From Spirochaetaceae bacterium (GTDB lineage: Bacteria > Spirochaetota > Spirochaetia > Treponematales > Breznakiellaceae): 10,555 nt of DNA. The first letter of the stretch is position 1. Every line of letters starts with the position of its first letter. The stretch is from NCBI GenBank assembly GCA_031257075.1, contig JAIRPM010000162.1:1-10555 (forward strand). The letters are read 5' to 3'. Under the pieces are notes generated by a model. It saw only the letters and a program-made list of their open reading frames with translations. It was not told the origin of the DNA and made no database searches. Shown one piece after another: positions 1 to 5,813 of the stretch. The position numbers and the translations under genes are program-made.

Positions 1-865
1 GTGTAAAAGGCGTTTGAACAGGCGCTGATGGGCTCTGAGGAACGGCTGCCATAGATTCGGTTACGACAGGCGAAGTGGGGGAGAGCGGCACCCAGTTTCC
101 GGGAACAACTCCGCGCTCTTGAGGATTCGGCAGAGACATCACCACATCAGGCCCTGAAGGGATAACCTTTGGCGGTGATAATTCTCTTACTAGCGAAGAT
201 TGCAGCGCCGAATTTTGTTTTGTTATCTGAGGTTCCGGTATAGGCTCGGGAACTTGTGCGGCAACAGGGCCGCCCGGCGGCGGCATTACAATGACAATCG
301 GTTCAACAGCCATAGGCGGCGGAGAAATGATGCTCGGCACAGCGCTTTGCGAAATATCTACTTCCGGCTTTACATAAGGTTTATCTTGTGAATAGGAATC
401 GCGAGGATATACATCGTTGGCGATTATTTCACGCCGGCGGATGAGGGCGTTTTCACGGACGAAGGCGCGGCTGTCAAAATCAGGGTCGCCTGAAAAACTC
501 CGCCCGTCGGTAAAGCGTGAAAATGCGATAGCCTCAGAGGGCGGATTTAAGCGGATGCGGCTGCCATTTCGCTGGGCTATTCCGAGCGCATCGGCGGCAT
601 CGCGGGAAAGCAACGCTGTTCCGCCGGGGCCGCTCTGGCCTGAACGGACTATCGCCTGTATGGTTTGGCCTGTTTCCAGATTAACAATATCAACAACCGT
701 ATTTGCCGGAAACGAACCGGAAGTAACATAAAAGCCCCGTTCCGGTAATTCGCCAACCGGCGCTATACCTGAAGGCCCTTCCCACGAAGCTCCTGAGAAC
801 GCCAAAAAAATTACTGCCGCAAAAAAAGCTTTTTTTAACGGCTTCACAAATTTATTCGTTGTCAT
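1..865 (-). CDS. RlpA-like double-psi beta-barrel envelope protein, proline-rich (3' end outside window)
   Basis: This is an exported protein whose 288 visible residues run off the left edge. It begins ATG at 865, with a good ribosome site (GGGAG, 872-876, 6 bases away), and overlaps the upstream gene by 14 bases, so translation is probably coupled. Residues 8-27 form a basic and hydrophobic signal peptide that could be cut near SGA-SW. Residues about 44-106 follow the RlpA/double-psi barrel pattern: VDIVNLETGQ, a loop, then LLSRDAADALGI and a final strand. RlpA proteins are septal peptidoglycan glycosylases, but the DRGP loop carrying the catalytic Asp is replaced here by RSGQSGPGG and the usual His of the first loop is also absent, so I infer a binding rather than cleaving role. 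Residues about 180-287 are a proline-rich linker (PPPGGP, PEPIPEP). A C-terminal SPOR domain beyond the edge would fit the family but is not visible. Confidence 0.8.
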   Translation of the reverse strand, partial: MTTNKFVKPLKKAFFAAVIFLAFSGASWEGPSGIAPVGELPERGFYVTSGSFPANTVVDIVNLETGQTIQAIVRSGQSGPGGTALLSRDAADALGIAQRNGSRIRLNPPSEAIAFSRFTDGRSFSGDPDFDSRAFVRENALIRRREIIANDVYPRDSYSQDKPYVKPEVDISQSAVPSIISPPPMAVEPIVIVMPPPGGPVAAQVPEPIPEPQITKQNSALQSSLVRELSPPKVIPSGPDVVMSLPNPQERGVVPGNWVPLSPTSPVVTESMAAVPQSPSAPVQTPFT

Positions 866-1436
866 GCCCCGCTCCCGCGGCAGCCACGCCGCTGTGGCGG
901 GTGCCGCCGCCGCCCATGCTTAACGCGCTGTTTCTCATATAAGGCAGCAGCGTTTTTGCGGCGATTTGAACTTTTGCCCATTCTTCTTTTGCGATGGATT
1001 TTCCAGTCTCTAATGTTATTTTTTTTTCATACACTAACCGGTAAGGATTGATTTGAAATAATTTAAGATTCGCGGAATCGAGAAGGGGCGGATTTTTTTT
1101 GTCATCCGTCGGAATATAATTTAACGTGGCGAGTACAAAATAATCGCTGCCGTTTTCTATTGCTTCTTGAAAATCAATGAGAGCTTCGGATGGAAAATCT
1201 TCGCGTTTGTTTTTGGGAATTCGTATTGATTGGGCGTTGCTTACAATGAAGCCTTCAGAAAAGAATACATCCATAATGCCGCTTTCCCAAATTGCCGCAT
1301 GGTTATTAGAAATTCCATTTGTAATATTTGTTTCAACAACCATTACCGCGATGTTGTTTGCTCCAAAAGTTTGCGGAACAGTACTAAACGCCCAAAAGGC
1401 GCAAAAAATAAAAAACTTGATAGTAGACGCTTTCAT
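852..1436 (-). CDS. Secreted hypothetical protein (194 residues)
   Basis: I do not recognise this family. The first 25 residues form a signal peptide (MKASTIKFF, a hydrophobic core, then PQTFGA-NN) that fits signal peptidase I. There is no lipobox Cys, so the mature protein is probably periplasmic. The mature part begins with a beta strand (NIAVMVVET), followed by a helix-strand pattern with FFSEGFIV, GSDYFVLATLNYI and YRLVYEKKITLETGK. This faintly recalls the small alpha/beta fold of LpoB/CsgG-type envelope proteins, which is a guess from pattern only. The last 20 or so residues are glycine- and alanine-rich and probably disordered. ATG at 1436 is the only reasonable start, because an in-frame TGA lies 9 bases upstream. 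AAGGAG (1451-1456) lies 14 bases upstream, a rather long gap. The gene is AT-richer than its neighbours (43 of 120 bases are G or C in 1021-1140). It overlaps the RlpA-like gene by 14 bases, which suggests joint expression. Confidence 0.75.
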   Translation of the reverse strand: MKASTIKFFIFCAFWAFSTVPQTFGANNIAVMVVETNITNGISNNHAAIWESGIMDVFFSEGFIVSNAQSIRIPKNKREDFPSEALIDFQEAIENGSDYFVLATLNYIPTDDKKNPPLLDSANLKLFQINPYRLVYEKKITLETGKSIAKEEWAKVQIAAKTLLPYMRNSALSMGGGGTRHSGVAAAGAGHDNE

Positions 1437-1490
1437 CCTTGAAAATCAGACTCCTTATAAGAATTTTCGGCACAATCCCTCTATTCTTTA

Positions 1491-1516
1491 AGGGCAGCCC
1501 TGTTTATACTTAAATT
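1491..1516 (+). promoter_or_regulatory. Candidate pepT promoter (-10) with adjoining palindrome
   Basis: TATACT at 1505-1510 is a strong match to a sigma-70 -10 box. It ends 6 bases before the pepT GTG at 1517, so transcription would begin at or next to the start codon. No convincing -35 box lies 15-18 bases upstream (only TATTCT or TTCTTT). Just before the -10 box is the 11-base perfect palindrome AGGGCAGCCCT (1491-1501), in the spacer where a regulator could bind. A wider pair TTTAAG (1487-1492) and CTTAAA (1509-1514) flanks it. The site lies in the 80-base divergent gap, so it could also affect the minus-strand pair. This is inference from sequence only. Confidence 0.4.
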
Positions 1517-2659
1517 GTGCTTGAAGAAAACATCCTTTCGCGCTTTTTACGTTATGTAAAAATCGATACGGTAAGCAACCGGAAAATCAGCGAAACTCCA
1601 ACGACCGCCGGTCAATGGGAATTGGCGAAAATGCTGGAACGTGAGGCGCGCGCCCTTGGAATAAGCGATGTTACGCTCACCGCGTATTGTTACCTCATCG
1701 CGCGAATACCGTCTAATACCTCAAAACCGATACCTGTTACCGGTTTTCTCGCCCATCTTGACACTTCAGACGAAGTAAACGGCCATAATGTAAATCCTGT
1801 TACCGAAAAAAACGCGGCGGGCGATACTATCATAAAAACCGACGGAACAAGCCTCCTCGGCGGGGATGATAAGGCCGGTGTTGCGGAAATTCTGACAGCC
1901 GCAGAATATATCCTTGCGCATCCGGCTATAGAACATGGCGAAATTGAACTTATTTTTACACCGGATGAAGAAACCGGCAAAGGATTGCCCCGGTTCCCGG
2001 CTGATTTGATACATTCAACGGTTTGTTACACGGTGGATGGGAGCGCGCAGGGCGAACTGGAAATCGAATGTTTTAACGCATACTCGGCAACGGTACGATT
2101 TACCGGGCGCGTCATTCATCCCGGATACGCACGCGGGAAACTCGTGAATGCCGCTCTTATGGCCGCATACTATGCCGCAATGCTTCCCCGCAATGAAACC
2201 CCCGAAGCGACCGACGGCTATTACGGCTACTATTGCCTTATGGAAATACAGGGGCGGCAAGATTCCGCCACGCTCACGATTATTTTGAGGGACTTTGAGC
2301 GGGAAGGGATAGAACGGCGTTTGGCGGCTCTTGAGAGCCTTGCTCGCGCTGTTGAAACGCAATTTCCGGACGGGAAAGTAACCGTTGAAACTCAGCCTTC
2401 GTACTTCAACATGCGTCAAAAAATCGAAGAAAAACCAGAAATTCTTGAGCGGCTTTGCGCCGCCGCTGAAAAAATCGGCGTTACCTTCCGGCTCAAACCG
2501 GTGCGCGGAGGCACCGACGGTTCGCGCCTCACCGAAATGGGAATACCGACACCGAATATTTGGACGGGCGCTTATAATTTTCACAGCCTTGACGAATACG
2601 CAAATCTTTCGGAAATGGCCTCCGCTTGCCGGCTTGTTATCGAACTTATGAAAGCATAA
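1517..2659 (+). CDS. pepT: Peptidase T (tripeptide aminopeptidase, M20 metallopeptidase)
   Basis: PepT is a cytoplasmic di-zinc aminopeptidase that removes the N-terminal residue from tripeptides during peptide use. The 380 residues match it along their length. H80 and D82 lie in GFLAHLDTS, D117 in LLGGDDKAG, E151 and E152 in FTPDEETGKG, D174 in YTVDGSAQGELE, and H356 in GAYNFHSLDE. These give the zinc ligands (H80, D117, E152, D174, H356) and the catalytic pair (D82, E151) known from Salmonella PepT. The central lid domain carries HPGYARGKLVNA (201-212), and the late signature PVRGGTDGSRL is intact. It is about 28 residues shorter than the E. coli enzyme (408), mainly because the segment before LLGGDDK is short. 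The start is GTG at 1517: an in-frame TAA lies at 1511-1513, and the N-terminus then aligns with the family. No Shine-Dalgarno sequence precedes it. Confidence 0.95.
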   Translation: MLEENILSRFLRYVKIDTVSNRKISETPTTAGQWELAKMLEREARALGISDVTLTAYCYLIARIPSNTSKPIPVTGFLAHLDTSDEVNGHNVNPVTEKNAAGDTIIKTDGTSLLGGDDKAGVAEILTAAEYILAHPAIEHGEIELIFTPDEETGKGLPRFPADLIHSTVCYTVDGSAQGELEIECFNAYSATVRFTGRVIHPGYARGKLVNAALMAAYYAAMLPRNETPEATDGYYGYYCLMEIQGRQDSATLTIILRDFEREGIERRLAALESLARAVETQFPDGKVTVETQPSYFNMRQKIEEKPEILERLCAAAEKIGVTFRLKPVRGGTDGSRLTEMGIPTPNIWTGAYNFHSLDEYANLSEMASACRLVIELMKA

Positions 2660-2677
2660 ACCTAATTTTATTGAGCC

Positions 2678-2712
2678 GTTGTAAAACCAACCGGGTTTTA
2701 CAACCGGTTTTT
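2678..2712 (+). terminator. Hairpin with short T tract between pepT and the ATPase gene (terminator or attenuator)
   Basis: An 11-base-pair perfect stem (GTTGTAAAACC at 2678-2688, GGTTTTACAAC at 2694-2704) closes a 5-base loop. It is followed by CGG and five Ts (2708-2712). It lies 18 bases after the pepT stop. The stem has only 4 G-C pairs and the T tract starts 3 bases after it, so it would be a weak to moderate intrinsic terminator. The T tract runs straight into the GGAG ribosome site of the next gene (2713-2716), so full termination here would need a new promoter that I cannot see. Partial termination or mRNA end protection are alternatives. Confidence 0.5.
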
Positions 2713-2724
2713 GGAGAAAATAGT

Positions 2725-4014
2725 ATGATACATACGGCAATTCTTGCGGTTTATTCGCTTGCCGTTTTTTCGCAAGTGAGGAAACAGCCGCTTATTAAGG
2801 CGTTTATACGCCTTCTGAAAAGCCTCTTACTCCTTCCTCCCGGCGCGGATGCCGGAAAGCAAACGGCTATTTTAGGCCGGATAGCCCTCGCGTGGTCGGA
2901 TTTTACCGCTATTTTTGCGGGTGCCGGTTGCGATACATTTTATTCTGCTGTATGTAAAATCATACAATCAGATGAAAATGCGTGGACTTCGAACCAATGT
3001 GTTCACAAAAACGAACATAAAATAATTTTTCATTTTGTAAGCCGCGATTTAGAGGCTTTGCGTTTGCTTGCCGGTTTTGATTTTTCCGCGCTTGCTGAAC
3101 TGGTAAAACCTTATGCTGAATTGAGCCGCATAGCGGATGAATGTTTGCTTGTTAATGCTCCTGCCGCATGGGAACCTTTCGATTTTTCACCGCAAGCGCT
3201 TGCCCTCTTGATACAAAAAGAAGGGGCGGGGATTTTTCATAACAAGGCCATGTTTTATTGGCGTGGAGCGTTGATTCCGGCGCGTCGCCCCGACACCGTA
3301 TCTTTGGCGGATTTGTCCGGCTATACGGCGGAACGCGGCCTGGTTATAGAAAATACACGCCGTTTCCTGGAGGGCGGCGTGGTCAACAATATGCTGCTCT
3401 ATGGCGACCGGGGAACAGGAAAGTCGGCTACGGTAAAGGCTGTTTGCAACGAATTCGCCCCCCGCGGGCTTAGGCTTATAGAAGTGCGCAAAGAAGACTT
3501 TAAGGACATAGGTAAAATACTTGATATACTTGAAGGCCGCCCGCTTAAATTTATTCTGTTTATTGACGACCTTTCTTTTGAAAAACAGGATGATTCTTTT
3601 ACGATGCTCAAAGCGCTTTTAGAAGGAGGCGTTGAAAAACAGCCTTCTAATATTGCCGTATACGCTACGAGTAACCGCCGCCATTTTGTAAAAGAGAATT
3701 TTACCGACCGGCCCGCCGGGCTTTCTGGAAATGATGTACGTGCTTTCGATACGATGCAGGAACAACTCTCCCTATCCGACCGTTTCGGTATTACGGTGAT
3801 TTTTACCTCTCCTTCGCAGGATGAGTACTTTGATATTGCCGAATCCATTGCCGCCAAACGCGGATTGTTTTCACGGCAGGACGCAATATCCCGTGAGTCA
3901 TTCCGCGAAAACGCCGCTAAATGGGAGCGGTGGTTTAACGGGCGTTCGCCCCGTACCGCCTGCCAATTTGTAGACTGGATTGCGGCAGGCAAAAATTTTA
4001 TATGGGACGAATGA
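2725..4014 (+). CDS. DUF815-type AAA+ ATPase
   Basis: This is a 429-residue P-loop ATPase of the DUF815 family, whose cellular role is not established. The N-terminal 200 or so residues have no motif I know and are largely helical. The AAA+ core follows: Walker A GDRGTGKS (227-234), Walker B FILFIDD (276-282), sensor-1-like strand AVYATSN (311-317), SDRFG (351-355) with R353 as a likely arginine finger, and a C-terminal helix SPRTACQFVDWI (408-419) placed like sensor 2. LFIDDL and ATSNRRH are characteristic of DUF815. All residues needed for ATP binding and hydrolysis are present. I chose ATG at 2725 because GGAG (2713-2716) precedes it by 8 bases. An in-frame ATG at 2626 would overlap pepT and place the 2678 hairpin in the coding region. 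The end overlaps the pseudouridine synthase gene, so the two are probably co-translated. Confidence 0.88.
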   Translation: MIHTAILAVYSLAVFSQVRKQPLIKAFIRLLKSLLLLPPGADAGKQTAILGRIALAWSDFTAIFAGAGCDTFYSAVCKIIQSDENAWTSNQCVHKNEHKIIFHFVSRDLEALRLLAGFDFSALAELVKPYAELSRIADECLLVNAPAAWEPFDFSPQALALLIQKEGAGIFHNKAMFYWRGALIPARRPDTVSLADLSGYTAERGLVIENTRRFLEGGVVNNMLLYGDRGTGKSATVKAVCNEFAPRGLRLIEVRKEDFKDIGKILDILEGRPLKFILFIDDLSFEKQDDSFTMLKALLEGGVEKQPSNIAVYATSNRRHFVKENFTDRPAGLSGNDVRAFDTMQEQLSLSDRFGITVIFTSPSQDEYFDIAESIAAKRGLFSRQDAISRESFRENAAKWERWFNGRSPRTACQFVDWIAAGKNFIWDE

Positions 4015-4715
4015 AAACGCCTTTTGTTGCCGGTTATGACACTTCCTTTGCCGTTATTTACAAACCGCCCAATATGCACACTGTCCCGTTATCCGCGGAC
4101 GGCGGTAAAAATACGCTTCTTCACTGGTGTGCCGGCCTTTTTCCCGGCGTGCTTGCAGCGCAAGGCAGGAAACCGGTAGAAGGCGGCGCTGTACATCGTC
4201 TTGACTACTGTACCGAAGGCTTGGTTCTATTTGCCCTCACTGCCAAAACGTTCGCGTTCTTTAGCGCGGAACAGAAAGAGGGGCGTTTTGAAAAGGAATA
4301 CCGTGCGATAACATGGAACAAACCTGTTTATCCGCCGGCAGGTTTCCCGCCGACGGATAAAGCGCCTATGGATGAAAAGGCACCATTTGATATTGAAAGC
4401 GGTTTTCGGGCTTATGGCCCCGGCGCGAAAACGGTGAGGCCTGTTTCCGTAAATGCCGGCCAATCCGTATACCGTACCCGTATCCTAAATATTGAGAAAG
4501 GGGAGGGGGAAACGTTCCGCTGGCGCGTTATGTTGACACGCGGTTTCCGGCATCAAATCCGCTGCCACCTCGCATGGATAGGATATCCCATTTGCGGCGA
4601 CACCCTTTATGGAGGCGGGAAAATTGACACGGAATATGACTTCTTCGGCCTTTGCGCGGTAAGCCTTCGCTTTAACCATCCTGACACCGGCAAACCGGTA
4701 TATGTTAGATTGTAA
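4002..4715 (+). CDS. RluA-family pseudouridine synthase
   Basis: This enzyme converts uridine to pseudouridine in rRNA or tRNA. The target position cannot be told from the sequence. The signature HRLDYCTEGLVLFA (65-78) carries the catalytic Asp (D68), though the common T-S-G is T-E-G here. Family motifs follow in order: an early VIYKPPNMHTVP (18-29), RFEKEYRAI (95-103), TRGFRHQIRCHLA (179-191) and GYPICGDTLYGG (194-205). There is no N-terminal S4 RNA-binding domain, and 237 residues is typical of the short, catalytic-domain-only members. The 5' end overlaps the ATPase gene. ATG at 4002 overlaps by 13 bases. ATG at 4011 gives the common ATGA overlap and would remove three residues. Neither has a strong ribosome site, so the exact start is uncertain. 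The stop lies 6 bases from the stop of the convergent aminotransferase-like gene. Confidence 0.9.
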   Translation: MGRMKTPFVAGYDTSFAVIYKPPNMHTVPLSADGGKNTLLHWCAGLFPGVLAAQGRKPVEGGAVHRLDYCTEGLVLFALTAKTFAFFSAEQKEGRFEKEYRAITWNKPVYPPAGFPPTDKAPMDEKAPFDIESGFRAYGPGAKTVRPVSVNAGQSVYRTRILNIEKGEGETFRWRVMLTRGFRHQIRCHLAWIGYPICGDTLYGGGKIDTEYDFFGLCAVSLRFNHPDTGKPVYVRL

Positions 4716-4721
4716 TGGGCC

Positions 4722-5753
4722 TTAGGGCAGGGTTTGAATCAACTTTACAACCCGTTCAACATCATTGCCGGAAAGCCGCGGGTAGAGGGGAAAAAGCGCC
4801 GTCCGCATAGAAAGAAGGCCGCTTTCCGGGCAAAGGCCGCCGGTCAGGCCTTTTGCGGCAGGTGTTTCCGAAAAAGCCTGTTCAACGTTTATTTCTTTGC
4901 GTTTGGCGTAATTTTGCACGTCTTTCATTCCTGTTTCCAGAATAACCGGAAACGTATAGTTATTGTATTCAAAGTTGTCCGGCATAGCAAAAAGTTTGTG
5001 CCGGCTTTGCAGCGCGGCGCGAATGTACGCTTCGGAAATTTCTTTGCGGCGGGCAAGGTTTTTTTGCGATTCACGAAATTGAACTAGAGCCATTGCCGCG
5101 TTCATATCGGCTAATCCGGCTTCGGGCGGAAGAGGAAAAAATCCTTTCAACAGAGAAGCGTTGTGTTTATCCGCGGCAAAAAGAAGCGCTCCGCCGCCTG
5201 CCGTAAGCATATCACGTTCTTCAAGCCCCAGAAGCGTGAAAGTCCCGAAAGCGCCGGCAGGCATTCCGTTCAATTTTGAGCCGAAAGCGCTTGAAATGTC
5301 TTCGACAAGCGGAATGCCAAATTCGGTAAACGGCGCCATATCGGGCATCATTCCCAGCGTTTCGCTTACAATAATCGCGCTTAATTCGGTTTCGCCGGAT
5401 TGTTTCAGCGCGGCGCGGATTGTGCCGGCGCTAATACAGGCGCTGCCCTGTTCGATGTCGCAATAAAGCGGCGTAATCCTGAGCGCTTTGAGAACAAACG
5501 TGTAGTAGAGCGGGCAGAGCGCTGAAACGGCAGCCTTTGACCCGGGCTGAATGTCAAGAGCCGACAGCGCGATATAGAGCGCTGCCGCGGAACTCCGCAA
5601 TGAAAGGGCGTATTCATAACCTATGCGTTCTTTGGTAAGCGCCAGCAGCCTTTGCGCCTGTTCTCCTGGCCCGATTTTCTCATCGACCAGCACCGTAAGA
5701 ACGGCATCCATCTCTTTCCGTTTTATTCCCGGGGAATAACATTCTATTTTCAT
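4722..5753 (-). CDS. DegT/DnrJ/EryC1/StrS-fold aminotransferase-like protein, probably non-catalytic
   Basis: The 343 residues follow the DegT sugar-aminotransferase pattern from end to end: an N-terminal YSPGIKRKEMDAVL, a helix SSAAALYIALSALDIQPG (54-71), PLVEDISSAFGSKLNG (148-163), ADMNAAMALVQF (215-226) and a closing FPLYPRLSGNDVERVV (321-336). Normal members make amino sugars using PLP bound to a lysine in a motif like SFHxxKxxTTGEGG. Here that stretch reads FTLLGLEERDMLTAGGGAL (172-190) and has no lysine: R180 sits at or near the position. The SGTAAL phosphate-binding turn is SSAAAL. D152, which usually contacts the PLP ring, remains. The frame is open, so this is not a decayed pseudogene, and I infer a pseudoenzyme. 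ATG at 5753 matches the usual N-terminus but has no clear ribosome site. A TTG at 5789 would add 12 residues. It lies 60 bases after the sensor phosphatase stop and is probably co-transcribed with it. Confidence 0.78.
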   Translation of the reverse strand: MKIECYSPGIKRKEMDAVLTVLVDEKIGPGEQAQRLLALTKERIGYEYALSLRSSAAALYIALSALDIQPGSKAAVSALCPLYYTFVLKALRITPLYCDIEQGSACISAGTIRAALKQSGETELSAIIVSETLGMMPDMAPFTEFGIPLVEDISSAFGSKLNGMPAGAFGTFTLLGLEERDMLTAGGGALLFAADKHNASLLKGFFPLPPEAGLADMNAAMALVQFRESQKNLARRKEISEAYIRAALQSRHKLFAMPDNFEYNNYTFPVILETGMKDVQNYAKRKEINVEQAFSETPAAKGLTGGLCPESGLLSMRTALFPLYPRLSGNDVERVVKLIQTLP

Positions 5754-5813
5754 TGATAACAGTCTAATAAGAAAAAACGTTGGCTTCAATGCCTTCGCGC
5801 GGCTGCCGGCACG

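Noticed and set aside
1437..1480. Possible minus-strand promoter for the secreted-protein pair (TTATAA at 1455-1460)
   Set aside because: It overlaps the only good ribosome site and has no -35 partner at a proper distance.
2626..2724. In-frame upstream extension of the ATPase gene to ATG 2626
   Set aside because: It would overlap pepT by 34 bases and read through the hairpin, whereas ATG 2725 has a well-placed GGAG.
2015..2740. Long open frame on the minus strand opposite pepT
   Set aside because: The product has no recognisable motif and lies wholly against a conserved enzyme gene; it is a shadow frame.
3399..4079. Minus-strand open frame of 226 codons opposite the ATPase gene
   Set aside because: It lies against the conserved AAA+ core. 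Its Ser/Arg-rich product is typical of an antisense shadow.
4686..4699. Small inverted repeat ACCGG-CAAA-CCGGT near the end of the pseudouridine synthase gene
   Set aside because: Only 5 base pairs, inside the coding region and without a T tract, so not called as a terminator.
5754..5789. TTG start at 5789 adding 12 residues to the aminotransferase-like protein
   Set aside because: The family N-terminus matches the ATG at 5753. The TTG has only AAGG two bases away. It remains possible.
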